Assembly (NCBI RefSeq): GCF_001422665.1
Contig: NZ_LMLU01000009.1
Span: 86,398 to 150,397 of the forward strand
Origin: Arthrobacter sp. Leaf234
GTDB lineage: Bacteria > Actinomycetota > Actinomycetes > Actinomycetales > Micrococcaceae
Reading direction: 5' to 3'
DNA length: 64,000 bases
Part shown: one piece after another, positions 28,639 through 38,128 of the stretch
How positions within the stretch are numbered: the first letter of the stretch is position 1
Layout of the letters: the number at the start of each line of letters is the position of its first letter
Notes under the pieces: model-generated
What the model saw: only the letters and a program-made list of their open reading frames with translations
Databases searched by the model: none
What the model was told of the DNA's origin: nothing
Position numbers and translations under genes: made by a program

Positions 28639-30423
28639 ATGCGTAATAAGCGCACCTTGACGCTCGCCGCACTGTCCATCGGAGCGCTCATGCTGAGTGC
28701 CTGTGGATCGGCGGGCGGAACCGCTGAGACCCCGGCATCGGAAGGCGCCTCGGAAGACCTGGCGACCACCATCAACATCGCGATCAGCCAGGCCCCCACG
28801 GGCTACAACGGCAACACCGCCAGCACCAACTCGGTCTACAACACCTACGTGGACAACCTGACGTCGGCAGGCTTCGCAGCCTTCACTGCAGCAGGCGAGC
28901 TGGAACCGAACACCGAGTTCGGCACGTACGAGAAGACCAGCGACGATCCGCTGACCGTCAAATACACCATCAACGAAGATGCTGTGTGGTCCGACGGCAC
29001 GCCGATCGACTTCGACGACGTGCTGCTGACCTGGGCGGCCCTGTCCGGCACCCACCCGAGCGGCGAGACCGACCCCGAGACGGGCGAGGAAGCCGACATC
29101 TTCCAGGCTGCGTCGACCAACGGCTTCGCGCTCATGGAGAAGATCGAGGGTGAGCCCGGTGCGAAGGAGTTCGAGACCGTCTTCTCCGAGCCCTACGCGG
29201 ACTGGGAAGCGCTGCTCACCCCGGGCACACTGATGCCCGCGCACGTCGCCGCTGAACAGGGCGGTATGTCCCCCGAGGGCGACGGCGCCGAACTGGTCGA
29301 AGCCATCCAGGCGGACGACATCGAGGCCCTCAAGCCGGTCGCCGAGTTCTGGAACGCGGGCTGGAACTACGAGGTGGACCTCCCGACCCTGCCCGACACC
29401 GCGCTGCTGCCCTCGTCCGGCCCCTACAAGCTGGACAACGCGGTCAACGGCACCCTGACCCTGGTCAAGAACGACCAGTACTGGGGCGAGGAGCGCGCAG
29501 GCAAGACCGACACCATGGTCTTCAAGACCATCGTCGACGAGGAAGCGGTGCAGGCACTGCAGAACGGTGACGTCGACGTCATCGATCCCTCGAGCCCCAC
29601 GGTCGACACCAAGGCTGCGCTCGAGCAGATCGGCGAGAACGTCACGGTCGACACCGGGACATCGCTCACCTTCTCGCACATCGACCTGGACCAGCGTCCC
29701 GGAGCGGTCTTCGAGGACGTCAAGGTGCGCCAGGCCTTCCAGGCCTGCGTGCCCCGCGCGGACATGGTCGACAAGTTCGTCACCCCGATCGACCCCGAGG
29801 GTACGGTCATGAACCTCCGCGAGTACCAGCCGGGACAGCCCGACTACGACACGGTCCTCGACGGTGCCCCTGCCGCCCAGAGCGACGGGACCGCCGACAT
29901 CGAAGGCGCCAAGGCCCTCCTTGCCGAAGCAGGCAAGACCGAGCCCGTCAAGGTGTCCCTCATGTTCGCCTCGACCAGCCAGCTCCGTGCCGACATGGTC
30001 GCCCTCGTCAAGGACTCCTGCGACAAGGCCGGCTTCGAGATCATCCCGCAGCCCGAGGCCGAGTGGAGCGCGAAGCTCTCGCAGCCCGGGTCCTGGGACG
30101 CCGTCATCTTCGGCTGGTCCGGTTCGGGTCTCGTGGCCTCGGGTGAGTCCATCTACATCTCCGAGGGCGAGCAGAACTTCGGCGGCTACGCCGACGAAGA
30201 GGTCGACCGCCTGTGGAGCGAGATCGTCACCAACACCGACGAGGAGCAGGTCGTCCCGCTCAAGACCGAGATGGAACAGCGCCTCGCGGAGACCCAGTAC
30301 AACGTGGTGCTCTACGCGAACGCAGACATCATCGGGTACTCCTCCAAGCTCCAGGGCGTGGAACTGAACCCGACGCAGACCGGCATCACCTGGAATGCCT
30401 ACAGCTGGACGAAGCAGAACTGA
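28639..30423 (+). CDS. Peptide/oligosaccharide-type ABC transporter substrate-binding lipoprotein
   Basis: 594 residues. AAGGA lies 8 nt before the ATG. The lipoprotein signal ends in LSAC with Cys22. It is a cluster C (DppA/OppA-like, SBP_bac_5) protein: WSDGTPIDFDDVLLTW, GPYKL, VRQAFQACVPR and the closing YSSKLQGVELNPTQTGITW are typical of the fold. It presents substrates, probably peptides, to the permeases at 30529 and 32070. A hairpin separates it from them, consistent with higher expression of the binding protein. Confidence 0.9.
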   Translation: MRNKRTLTLAALSIGALMLSACGSAGGTAETPASEGASEDLATTINIAISQAPTGYNGNTASTNSVYNTYVDNLTSAGFAAFTAAGELEPNTEFGTYEKTSDDPLTVKYTINEDAVWSDGTPIDFDDVLLTWAALSGTHPSGETDPETGEEADIFQAASTNGFALMEKIEGEPGAKEFETVFSEPYADWEALLTPGTLMPAHVAAEQGGMSPEGDGAELVEAIQADDIEALKPVAEFWNAGWNYEVDLPTLPDTALLPSSGPYKLDNAVNGTLTLVKNDQYWGEERAGKTDTMVFKTIVDEEAVQALQNGDVDVIDPSSPTVDTKAALEQIGENVTVDTGTSLTFSHIDLDQRPGAVFEDVKVRQAFQACVPRADMVDKFVTPIDPEGTVMNLREYQPGQPDYDTVLDGAPAAQSDGTADIEGAKALLAEAGKTEPVKVSLMFASTSQLRADMVALVKDSCDKAGFEIIPQPEAEWSAKLSQPGSWDAVIFGWSGSGLVASGESIYISEGEQNFGGYADEEVDRLWSEIVTNTDEEQVVPLKTEMEQRLAETQYNVVLYANADIIGYSSKLQGVELNPTQTGITWNAYSWTKQN

Positions 30424-30448
30424 TCGCTCATTCCGGCTGACGCATGAG

Positions 30449-30478
30449 GACGGGCAGGCTCCCACGGGCCTGCCCGTC
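30449..30478 (+). terminator. Hairpin between binding-protein and permease genes
   Basis: Perfect 11-bp stem GACGGGCAGGC/GCCTGCCCGTC around an 8-nt loop, no T-tract. It may be a partial terminator or an mRNA 3'-end stabiliser that raises the binding protein relative to the permeases. Confidence 0.5.
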
Positions 30479-30528
30479 CCTGTGCCCGGCCGCCGCGCCA
30501 GCCTGCACCGTTTCCTAGGAGCCCCCAC

Positions 30529-32061
30529 GTGTTCTACTTCATCGCCAAGCGGACGATCATCTCGTTCTTCATCATGCTCGCAGCGACCACGCTGATGTAC
30601 TTCCTCACCATCTCGTCGGGCGATCCGTTCGAGGACCTGGGTGAGACGAGCGGCCCCGAGAAGGCCGCGACGATCGCGGCACGGACTGCAGCCATGAACC
30701 TGGACGTCCCGCCCATCCCCCGCTACTTCCTCTGGCTCCAGGACGTCGGCCACTGCCTCGTCCCGGGCGGCATCAGCTGCACGCTCGGCCAGGACCGCAC
30801 CGGAGCGGCGGTCCTCCCCCAGCTCGAGAACGCCATCGGTTCGACGCTGCGACTCGTCGTCGTCGCCACCGTGCTGGCGCTGATCCTCGGCGTCGTCGTC
30901 GGGATCGTCACGGCGATCCGCCAGTACAGCACCTTCGACTACTCGGTCACCTTCATCTCCTTCCTGCTGTTCTCCCTGCCCCTGTTCTGGCTCTCCACCC
31001 TGCTGAAGCAGTACCTGGCGATCGACCTGAACACCTGGCTGGCGAATCCGCAGTTCTCCTATCTGACGATCGCCCTGATAGGGGTGGTCGCCGGCGTGGT
31101 CTGGGCGATCGTCGTCGGCGGTGACCGACGGCGTCGCCTCATGGTGTTCGGCATCGCCGCCGTCGCCACCGCACTGGCGCTCTATCTGCTCCTCGTCACC
31201 GGCTGGTTCGTCGCTCCGGGCTTCGGCGTCGTCGGTATGCTCATCTCGGCGGCGGGCATCGCCGTCCTGTGGACCGCCCTGCTCGCCGGATTCCGCCGTC
31301 GTCGCGTCCTGAACGCCGCCCTCGCCGCTGCGGGCGTGAGCTACATCGGCTACCTCGTGTCGATCCCGCTCCTGACGGATCCCAGCTGGTTCCTCGTGGT
31401 CGCGCTCGTCGTGGCCCTCGCGGTCGTGTCCTACGTCGTCGCAGGAGTGGTCGGCGGTCCGTTCCGTGCCCAGGCAGCGAAGATCGGCGCGGTGATCGCC
31501 GTCTCGGTGAGCCTGCTGATCGTGCTCGACCGCCTCCTGCAGGCCTACCCCACCCTGTCCGCCAAGGCGGGCGGACGCCCGATCCCCACCACCGGCTCAC
31601 AGTCCGCCAACCTCGAGGGCACGTTCTGGGAGATCAACCTCGACTACGCGCTGCACCTCATCCTGCCCACGATCGCCCTCACGCTGATCTCCTTCGCCAC
31701 CTACACCCGCTACACCCGTGCGAGCCAGCTCGACGTGATGAACCAGGACTACATCCGCACCGCTCGGGCCAAGGGCCTCAGCGAACGGACCGTCCTGGTG
31801 AAGCACGCATTCCGCAACGCGATGATTCCCATCACCACGCTGATGGCGTTCGACTTCGCCGGCGTCCTCGGCGGCGCCGTCATCACCGAGCAGGTCTTCG
31901 GCTGGAACGGCATGGGCAAGATGTTCGTCGACGGCATCGCGAACGTGGATCCGGGGCCGGTCATGGCCTTCTTCCTCGTCGTCGGGACGGCCGCCGTGCT
32001 GTTCAACATGCTCGCCGACATCGCCTACGCGTTCCTCGACCCGCGCATCACCCTGAGCTAG
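30529..32061 (+). CDS. ABC transporter permease, DppB/OppB-like with a large membrane insertion
   Basis: 510 residues from a GTG; the usual DppB length is 310-340. The N-terminus (FYFIAKRTIISFFIM) and C-terminus (TRYTRASQLDVMNQDYIRTA and the EAA-loop ARAKGLSERTVLVKHAFRNA) are ordinary binding-protein-dependent permease. Between about residues 165 and 335 an extra segment carries about six hydrophobic helices with short basic loops (VGGDRRRRLM, FRRRRVLN). It forms the transmembrane pore with the next gene. The insert's role is unknown. Confidence 0.87.
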   Translation: MFYFIAKRTIISFFIMLAATTLMYFLTISSGDPFEDLGETSGPEKAATIAARTAAMNLDVPPIPRYFLWLQDVGHCLVPGGISCTLGQDRTGAAVLPQLENAIGSTLRLVVVATVLALILGVVVGIVTAIRQYSTFDYSVTFISFLLFSLPLFWLSTLLKQYLAIDLNTWLANPQFSYLTIALIGVVAGVVWAIVVGGDRRRRLMVFGIAAVATALALYLLLVTGWFVAPGFGVVGMLISAAGIAVLWTALLAGFRRRRVLNAALAAAGVSYIGYLVSIPLLTDPSWFLVVALVVALAVVSYVVAGVVGGPFRAQAAKIGAVIAVSVSLLIVLDRLLQAYPTLSAKAGGRPIPTTGSQSANLEGTFWEINLDYALHLILPTIALTLISFATYTRYTRASQLDVMNQDYIRTARAKGLSERTVLVKHAFRNAMIPITTLMAFDFAGVLGGAVITEQVFGWNGMGKMFVDGIANVDPGPVMAFFLVVGTAAVLFNMLADIAYAFLDPRITLS

Positions 32062-32069
32062 GACCCACC

Positions 32070-33104
32070 ATGACTCCACACGACAAGAACCGGGACGACT
32101 CCCGCGCATCCGTCGAGCTGTCCGAGCTGACCCTGCAGAGCCAGGACACGGACATCTCGACGGCCCGGCCCACCAGGGACCAGACGGATCGCATCCGCAC
32201 CACGGAGGCCAAGAGCCAGGGCAAGCTGATCCGCGAGCGGTTCTTCCGGCACAAGGGCGCCCTCGCCGGGATAGCCCTGCTGGTCCTCATCTTCATCCTC
32301 GCCTTCAGCTCCATCGGTTTCGCCGGCCTGCCGGGCTGGTGGAACAAGGAATACGACGTCCTCGCTCCCCGGTTCAACGAAGGCCGGCCCACGCTCACGC
32401 TGTGGCCCTTCAGCCTCGGGGAACATCCGTTCGGGCAGGACGTCCTCGGACGCGACTATTTCGCGCTCACGATGCGCGGCACCCAGACCTCGCTGATCAT
32501 CGCCTTCATCGTCGGGCTCGTCGCCATGGTGATCGGCACCACGGTCGGCGCGCTGGCCGGATACTTCCGCGGCTGGACCGAGGCGTTCCTCATGCGGATC
32601 ACCGACGTGGTCATCACCATCCCCACCGTCGTGATCGCCGCCGCAGTGGCGGGGATCGTCGCGAAGGCCGGCATCATCCCCTTCGCCGTGTTCCTCGGTG
32701 TCGTCACCTGGACGGGCCTCGCGCGGCTCGTGCGCGGCGAGTTCCTGTCGTTGCGGGAGAAGGAGTTCGTCGAATCGGCGAAATCCGTGGGCGCCAGTTC
32801 GTTCCGCATCATCTTCCGCCACATCCTGCCGAACACGGTCGGGGTGATCATCGTCTCGACGACGCTCGCCATCTCCGGAGCCATCCTCCTCGAGACCGCG
32901 CTGAGCTACCTCGGCCTCGGCGTCGTCGCGCCGGACACCTCGCTCGGCAAGGCCATCAACGACAACCGCTCCGCGCTGACGGTCCGGCCGTGGCTGTTCC
33001 TCTGGCCGGGCGCCTTCATCATCGGCATCGCCCTCGCCGTCAACTTCATCGGCGACGGCCTGCGCGACGCGTTCGACCCCAAGCAGACAAGGGTGAAGCA
33101 GTAA
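32070..33104 (+). CDS. ABC transporter permease, DppC-like
   Basis: 344 residues. The ATG at 32070 starts 8 nt after the upstream permease stop. A ~60-residue Ser/Asp/Thr-rich N-terminal cytoplasmic region precedes the OppC_N segment (RFFRHKGALAGIALLVLI). Five further membrane helices and the EAA loop EFVESAKSVGASSFRIIFRH identify the family. It pairs with the DppB-like subunit. The TAATG overlap with the ATPase gene (33104) implies coupling. Confidence 0.92.
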   Translation: MTPHDKNRDDSRASVELSELTLQSQDTDISTARPTRDQTDRIRTTEAKSQGKLIRERFFRHKGALAGIALLVLIFILAFSSIGFAGLPGWWNKEYDVLAPRFNEGRPTLTLWPFSLGEHPFGQDVLGRDYFALTMRGTQTSLIIAFIVGLVAMVIGTTVGALAGYFRGWTEAFLMRITDVVITIPTVVIAAAVAGIVAKAGIIPFAVFLGVVTWTGLARLVRGEFLSLREKEFVESAKSVGASSFRIIFRHILPNTVGVIIVSTTLAISGAILLETALSYLGLGVVAPDTSLGKAINDNRSALTVRPWLFLWPGAFIIGIALAVNFIGDGLRDAFDPKQTRVKQ

Positions 33105-34894
33105 TGGCAGCACACAGTTCCGTCGTCATCTCCGACGAGCAGGTCCCCCTCGGGGACGGCCCCATCCTCGCCGTGAAGGGACTCGGCGTCGACTTCAACG
33201 TGGACAACGAGTGGGTCATGGCCGCCGAGGACGTCTCCTACGAGATCCACCCCGGTGAGATCCTCGCGATCGTCGGCGAGTCCGGCTCGGGCAAGAGCAT
33301 GTCCTCCATGGCGCTCCTCGGGCTCCTGCCCCGCAACGGGCGCTCGCACGGCAGTGCGAGGATGCTCGGCAAGGAGCTCATCGGCGCCCCGCAGGGGACA
33401 CTGCGCCGCGTGCGCGGCAACGAGATCGCGATGATCTTCCAGGAGCCCATGACGGCGCTCAACCCGGTCCTCACCGTCGGTGAGCAGATCCGCGAAGCCG
33501 TCGAGCAGCACACCGAGCTCTCCCCCGCCCAGGCGAAGAAGCGCGCCATCGAGCTGCTGCGCATGGTGGAGATCCCCGAAGCCGAACGCCGCTACGACTC
33601 GTTCCCGCACCAGTTCTCCGGCGGCCAGCGCCAGCGGGCCATGATCGCCATCGCCCTCGCCAACGACCCGATGCTCCTGATCGCGGACGAACCGACGACG
33701 GCGCTCGACGTCACGGTGCAGGCCGAGGTGCTGGACCTGCTGCGCAAGCTGAACAAGAGGCTCAACAGCGCCGTCCTGCTCATCACCCATGACATGGGCG
33801 TGGTCGCCGATCTCGCGGACCACGTCGTGGTCATGGAGAAGGGCAGGATCGTCGAGGCCGCCCCCACGGCCCGGCTGTTCGCCGCCCCCACGGAGGCGTA
33901 CACCCAGCAGCTCCTCGGGGCGGTCCCCCACCTGGGCTCGAAGGTCGGCGGGGTGCTCACCGACGTTGAGGTGGTGGACGGGCAACTCAGCATCCACGAG
34001 GAGTACGCCGAGGCTGCCATCCGGGCCCGGGAGACGCGGACCGCCTCGGGAGTCGTCCCGGCCCTGGAACTCACCGATGTGGACATCGAGTACCCGGGGC
34101 GCTTCCGTCAGCCGCCCTTCAAGGCGGTCAACGGCGTCTCCCTGACCATCAATCCCGGTGAGGTCATGGGTCTGGTGGGCGAGTCGGGCTCCGGCAAGTC
34201 GACGATCGCGCGCGCGGTCACGGGCCTCATCAAGACCTCCGGCGGCAGGGTGAGGATCGGCGGCACCGACATCACGGAGCTGACGGCACGGCAGCTCCTG
34301 CCGCTGCGCAAGAAGTTCGCGATCGTGTTCCAGGATCCGGCGGCGTCGCTGAATCCGAGGCTGTCGATCGGTGACAGCATCGGCGAGCCGCTGCTCCTCC
34401 ACGAGAAGCTGGGCCGCGGCGAGCTGGACAAGCGCGTCGCCTCCCTGCTCGAGGACGTGCAGCTGCCGGTGGCCTTCCGCAACAGGTACCCGCACGAGCT
34501 CTCCGGTGGCCAGCGCCAGCGCGTCGGGATCGCCCGGGCCCTGTCGCTGCAGCCGGACCTCCTGGTGGCCGACGAACCCACCTCGGCCCTCGATGTGTCC
34601 GTGCAGGCGAAGGTCCTCGAGCTCCTGCAGGAGCTGCAGCGGGAGCGGGGCTTCGCCTGCCTGTTCGTCAGCCACGACCTCGCCGTCGTCGAGCTCCTGG
34701 CCAGCCACATCGCGGTACTGAACAAGGGCAACCTCGTGGAGCAGGGCAGCACGGAGCAGGTGCTGAAGTACCCCCGCGACGCCTATACCCGGCGGCTCCT
34801 CGCCGCCGCTCCGGTCCCGGACCCGGCGGTGCAGGCCCTGCGGCGGGAGCAGCGCACCGCCATCCTCGCCGCCGGAGCCACCGACCAGGGCTGA
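33104..34894 (+). CDS. ABC transporter double ATP-binding protein (DppD-DppF fusion)
   Basis: 596 residues with two complete nucleotide-binding domains. NBD1 (about 20-265) has GESGSGKSM, signature [10 protein letters not shown] and Walker [16 protein letters not shown]2 (about 315-575) has [19 protein letters not shown] and [12 protein letters not shown]. Each is followed by an oligo_HPY-like C-terminal region. Such fusions serve peptide/nickel-type importers and replace separate D and F subunits. The operon ends with a clear terminator. Confidence 0.93.
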   Translation: MAAHSSVVISDEQVPLGDGPILAVKGLGVDFNVDNEWVMAAEDVSYEIHPGEILAIVGESGSGKSMSSMALLGLLPRNGRSHGSARMLGKELIGAPQGTLRRVRGNEIAMIFQEPMTALNPVLTVGEQIREAVEQHTELSPAQAKKRAIELLRMVEIPEAERRYDSFPHQFSGGQRQRAMIAIALANDPMLLIADEPTTALDVTVQAEVLDLLRKLNKRLNSAVLLITHDMGVVADLADHVVVMEKGRIVEAAPTARLFAAPTEAYTQQLLGAVPHLGSKVGGVLTDVEVVDGQLSIHEEYAEAAIRARETRTASGVVPALELTDVDIEYPGRFRQPPFKAVNGVSLTINPGEVMGLVGESGSGKSTIARAVTGLIKTSGGRVRIGGTDITELTARQLLPLRKKFAIVFQDPAASLNPRLSIGDSIGEPLLLHEKLGRGELDKRVASLLEDVQLPVAFRNRYPHELSGGQRQRVGIARALSLQPDLLVADEPTSALDVSVQAKVLELLQELQRERGFACLFVSHDLAVVELLASHIAVLNKGNLVEQGSTEQVLKYPRDAYTRRLLAAAPVPDPAVQALRREQRTAILAAGATDQG

Positions 34895-34906
34895 CGCAGG
34901 ACGCGC

Positions 34907-34936
34907 AAGGGACCCGCCATGCTGGAGGGTCCCTTT
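34907..34936 (+). terminator. Intrinsic terminator of the ABC importer operon
   Basis: Stem AAGGGACCC/GGGTCCCTT (34907-34915 / 34927-34935) with an 11-nt loop and trailing TT. Confidence 0.75.
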
Positions 34937-34974
34937 CGTGTTCCTGCAGGTCCTTCCGGACAGAGCGGGAGCGG

Positions 34975-35940
34975 CTAGTGGCGGAAGACGATCTTCCCGA
35001 ACACCTCGCCGTCCAGCATGCGCCGGAAGCCCTGGGCGGCATCCTCGAGCGGCAGCACGCTGTCGATCACGGGCCTGACCCCGGTCGTCACGAGGAAACG
35101 CGTCAGCCGGATCAGCTCCTCCCGCGTGCCCATGGTGGAACCGAGCACCCGCAGCTGGAGGAAGAACACCCGGTTGAGGTCTGCCGACGGTGCAGGACCG
35201 CTGGTCGCACCGCAGGTCACGATCGTCCCACCCGGCACGAGGGACTTCAGGGAGTGGCTCCAGGTCGCCTCCCCCACCGAGTCGAAGACCACGTCGACGC
35301 GCTCGGGAAGGCGCGCGCCGTCGTCGAACACGCGATCCGCGCCCAGGTCGAGGGCACGCCGGCGTTTCTCCTCGCTCCGGCTGGTGGCCCAGACGCGGAA
35401 CCCGGCGGCAGCGGCCAGCGCGATGACCGCGGACGCGACCCCGCCACCCGCGCCCTGCACCAGGACCGTGGACCCCGGAGCGGCCGGTGACACGGTGAAC
35501 AGCATCCGGTAGGCGGTGAGCCAGGCCGTCGGCAGGCAGGCCGCCTCCTCGAAGGTGAGCTCGGGAGGCTTGGGCACGAGGTTGCGCTCGGGCACCCAGA
35601 CCTCGTCGGCCATGGTGCCGGGGTGCTGCTCCGACAGCAGCGACCGCTTCGGGTCCAGCGTCTCGTCGCCCCGCCAGCCCTCTGAGGACACGACGCCGTG
35701 CACGATGACCTCGTTGCCGTCGTCGTCGACCCCGGCCGCGTCGCAGCCGAGCACCATCGGGAGCCGCTCCCCGGACAGACCCACACCCCGCAGGGACCAG
35801 AGGTCATGGTGGTTGAGGCTCGACGCGACGACCCTGACACGGCGGAAGCCGGAGGGCGCCTCGGGAAGCTCGAGCTCCCCGACGGTCAGGCCGGCGAGGG
35901 GGTCGCCCGCCGACTGGGTGGCTACATAGGCAGCACGCAT
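34975..35940 (-). CDS. Zinc-binding-type alcohol dehydrogenase / quinone oxidoreductase family protein
   Basis: 321 residues. I chose ATG 35940 (8 nt after AAGGAG) instead of the in-frame GTG two codons upstream. A GroES-like N-terminal domain (SLNHHDLWSLRG, VLGCDAAGV) is followed by a Rossmann domain with the dinucleotide motif VQGAGGGVASAVIALA (about 155-170). No structural zinc cysteine cluster is seen, so it fits zinc-free medium-chain quinone oxidoreductases using NADPH. The substrate is unknown. Convergent with the ABC operon. Confidence 0.85.
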   Translation of the reverse strand: MRAAYVATQSAGDPLAGLTVGELELPEAPSGFRRVRVVASSLNHHDLWSLRGVGLSGERLPMVLGCDAAGVDDDGNEVIVHGVVSSEGWRGDETLDPKRSLLSEQHPGTMADEVWVPERNLVPKPPELTFEEAACLPTAWLTAYRMLFTVSPAAPGSTVLVQGAGGGVASAVIALAAAAGFRVWATSRSEEKRRRALDLGADRVFDDGARLPERVDVVFDSVGEATWSHSLKSLVPGGTIVTCGATSGPAPSADLNRVFFLQLRVLGSTMGTREELIRLTRFLVTTGVRPVIDSVLPLEDAAQGFRRMLDGEVFGKIVFRH

Positions 35941-36100
35941 GCACACGCTCCTTCGGTCATGGCTGGTCCGTCCATCCTAGGGGCGCCTCCCCGGCGGGCA
36001 GGGGACGGTGCGCCGCTGTTTAGGTGACGCCCCTCGCCGTATGGGAGACTGGGGTGCAGTTCTGCACGACTACAGTGCCTGAAGAAGAAGGAGGCAGCCC

Positions 36101-36175
36101 ATGAGCAAGCGAGCACGCAAGCGTCGCGACCGCAAGCGCGGAGGCGCGAACCACGGTAAGCGCCCCAACACCTGA
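36101..36175 (+). CDS. 50S ribosomal protein bL37 (24 residues)
   Basis: A 24-codon frame from ATG 36101 with a strong AAGGAGG 7 nt upstream. The product is extremely basic, beginning MSKRARKRRDRKRG and ending NHGKRPNT. This matches the actinobacterial small ribosomal protein bL37 first seen in mycobacterial ribosome structures, which ends in a near-identical ANHGKRPN motif. A terminator follows within 25 nt, so it is a stand-alone transcript. It is too short for most gene finders. Confidence 0.85.
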   Translation: MSKRARKRRDRKRGGANHGKRPNT

Positions 36176-36199
36176 GTCCAGGCGTGAGAAGCACGACGA

Positions 36200-36238
36200 C
36201 AGAACCTCCGGCCCCGAAGGGTCCGGAGGTTCTGTCCT
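36200..36238 (+). terminator. Intrinsic terminator after bL37 gene
   Basis: Perfect 12-bp stem CAGAACCTCCGG/CCGGAGGTTCTG (36200-36211 / 36223-36234) followed by TCCTTC. It could also terminate rsrA from the other strand. Confidence 0.75.
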
Positions 36239-36271
36239 TCTACGGCCGGCTGACGTACGCCGTCGGCAGGG

Positions 36272-36532
36272 TCAGTGGTCCACCGTCTTCAGGTGGCTGA
36301 TGCGATCGAGGATGCTGGCCTTCAGCGTGGACGGCGCCACCTCGGTGCAGGACCGCTTCACCACGGAGCGGATCACGCACTCGAGATCGTGCTCCTCCGC
36401 GCACTGCGGGCACCCGTCCAAGTGGTCCTTGATGTCCACCAGGTCCTGGTGCGACAGCGCACCGTCCAGGTACTCGTACAGCCGTTCGATCCTCGAGTCG
36501 GCGCAGTCGCCCATGCTCCCGCAATCGCTCAT
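36272..36532 (-). CDS. rsrA: Anti-sigma factor RsrA (zinc-binding thiol redox switch)
   Basis: 86 residues. The ZAS motif HxxxCxxC is H37-x3-C41-x2-C44, with an additional Cys10 upstream and C52 and C62. In Streptomyces RsrA the zinc-bound cysteines form disulfides under oxidation and release the sigma factor SigR. Its ATG overlaps the sigR stop (ATGA at 36529-36532), so the pair is made in a fixed ratio. Assignment relies on the ZAS motif plus operon position. Confidence 0.93.
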   Translation of the reverse strand: MSDCGSMGDCADSRIERLYEYLDGALSHQDLVDIKDHLDGCPQCAEEHDLECVIRSVVKRSCTEVAPSTLKASILDRISHLKTVDH

Positions 36533-37341
36533 TTCTCCATCTCCTGTTCTGTGCCCGCTGCCTTCGCGCCGCCGGTCGTTACCCGGACCCTGGCGCCTGT
36601 GCCGTCCCCGAGGCCCCGCTCGTAGGCGTATTCCGCGAGAAGCTCGCGCAGCAGCTTGCGGCCGCGGTGCAGCCGGGACATGACCGTCCCGATGGGCGTA
36701 TTCATGATTTCCGAGATCTCCTTGTACGCGAAGCCCTCGACGTCCGAGAAGTAGACGGCAAGCCTGAACTCCTCGGGAATGGCCTGCAGGGCGCTCTTGA
36801 CGTCGGAATCGGGCAGGTGGTCGAGCGCCTCGGCCTCGGCGGACCGCAGCCCCATCGAGGTGTGTTCGGCGGCCTTCGCGAGCTGCCAGTCCTCGATCGT
36901 GTCCGAGTGCGACTGCAGGGGCTCGCGCTGCCTCTTGCGGTACAGGTTGATGTAGGTGTTCGTGAGGATGCGGTACAGCCACGCCTTGAGGTTGGTCCCC
37001 GGCTTGTACTGGTGGAAGGCCGAGAACGCCTTGGTGTACGCCTCCTGCACCAGGTCCTCTGCATCACTGGGGTTGCGGGCCATGCGCATGGCGGCCGAGT
37101 ACAGCTGGTCGACGTACTGCATCGCGTCACGCTCGAAGCGCGCCTTGCGGTCAGCCTCCGACTCCGTCGAGACGTCCAGCTGTGCGTCTTTGGCCTGGTT
37201 ACTGCCTGCGGGGGCTGTTGTATTCATCGAGTCGAAGTCTACGCGTCCGCCCCCTCGCGACGCCGGGGCACCGGCACGCCGCACCGTTGTCGACAGCTGG
37301 AAATCCGGCCTGCCGATCGTCGCCGTCTGGAGAACCGTCAT
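36529..37341 (-). CDS. sigR: ECF sigma factor SigR (thiol-oxidative stress)
   Basis: 270 residues from ATG 37341, preceded by AAGGGGA. Region 2 ([29 protein letters not shown], about 75-105; also [15 protein letters not shown]) and region 4 ([28 protein letters not shown]) are clear. The first ~38 residues form an extra low-complexity segment; an internal ATG at 37227 (MNTTAPAG) would give the shorter form. Streptomyces also makes long and short SigR. A SigR-type promoter lies upstream, indicating positive autoregulation. It controls thioredoxin and mycothiol genes in relatives. Confidence 0.93.
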   Translation of the reverse strand: MTVLQTATIGRPDFQLSTTVRRAGAPASRGGGRVDFDSMNTTAPAGSNQAKDAQLDVSTESEADRKARFERDAMQYVDQLYSAAMRMARNPSDAEDLVQEAYTKAFSAFHQYKPGTNLKAWLYRILTNTYINLYRKRQREPLQSHSDTIEDWQLAKAAEHTSMGLRSAEAEALDHLPDSDVKSALQAIPEEFRLAVYFSDVEGFAYKEISEIMNTPIGTVMSRLHRGRKLLRELLAEYAYERGLGDGTGARVRVTTGGAKAAGTEQEMEK

Positions 37342-37382
37342 CGGTGCATCCCCTTCCGTTCGGGTTCCTGTACACCTCCTCC

Positions 37383-37408
37383 AACCCCGGGCCGGGACCT
37401 TCTATTCC
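37383..37408 (-). promoter_or_regulatory. SigR-type promoter upstream of sigR
   Basis: On the minus strand GGAAT (37404-37408) is followed after exactly 18 nt by GTT (37383-37385). This matches the SigR/SigH consensus GGAAT-N18/19-GTT known from actinobacteria. The predicted start lies about 35 nt before ATG 37341. Confidence 0.8.
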
Positions 37409-37574
37409 TGTACATCCGCCCGCAGCCGGTCGGTTGACGGGCTGCGGGCAACCCCGGCACCCGTCGCGGTCACTGATCGCACGGCCCGGCGCGGCATGCA
37501 AAACTAGACTCAGCGTGCTTCGTATCCGTCCAAGCAATGCCCGGCAGCAGCCGCCGGGCCACCAGGAGGCAGTT

Positions 37575-38123
37575 GTGACCCTTGTCCGCGTTATCGCCCG
37601 TCCCATGATCGCCAGCAGCTTCGTGTTCTCCGGCGTCGACCGGCTCCGCGCCGCCGGAGCCACCGCACCGCAGCTGAAGCCCGTCCTCGCAGGAGTCACG
37701 AAGGTGGTCCCCTCGGCCGCCGCCATCACAGGGAACGAGAAGCTCGTGGGCCAGGTGCTCGGCGCGACGCAGGTCGGTGCCGCACTGCTGCTGGGCATCG
37801 GCCGGTTCTCCCGTGTCGCGGCACTGCTGCTCACGGTCACTGCGACGGTCAACGCCCTCGTCGACTACCGCTCCGCCGATTCAGCCACGAAGGAGGGTAA
37901 GAAGGCCCGCCGCACCCAGCTGCTGAAGAACCTCTCCCTGATCGGCGCCGTCCTGCTCGCCGCCGTGGACACCAACGGTCGCCCGGGCCTCGCCTGGCGG
38001 GCCGAGCACCTCGCCATGGACGCGAAGAAGAACGCGACCGGCCTCGGCAAGGACGCGCGCAAGCAGCTGAAGAAGGCCGACAAGGCCGTGCGCAAGACCG
38101 CCGCAGACGTCGTCGGTTCCTAG
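37575..38123 (+). CDS. DoxX-family membrane protein
   Basis: 182 residues from GTG 37575 with AGGAGG 4-9 nt upstream. About four membrane segments (ARPMIASSFVFSGVDRL, GQVLGATQVGAALLLGIG, VAALLLTVTATVNALVDY, LSLIGAVLLAAVD) match DoxX. The C-terminal ~45 residues are Lys/Ala-rich and likely cytoplasmic. In mycobacteria a DoxX protein works with SodA and SseA in a membrane redox complex; whether this paralogue does so is unknown. It is divergent from sigR and directly upstream of aroA. Confidence 0.8.
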   Translation: MTLVRVIARPMIASSFVFSGVDRLRAAGATAPQLKPVLAGVTKVVPSAAAITGNEKLVGQVLGATQVGAALLLGIGRFSRVAALLLTVTATVNALVDYRSADSATKEGKKARRTQLLKNLSLIGAVLLAAVDTNGRPGLAWRAEHLAMDAKKNATGLGKDARKQLKKADKAVRKTAADVVGS

Positions 38124-38128
38124 ACTCC

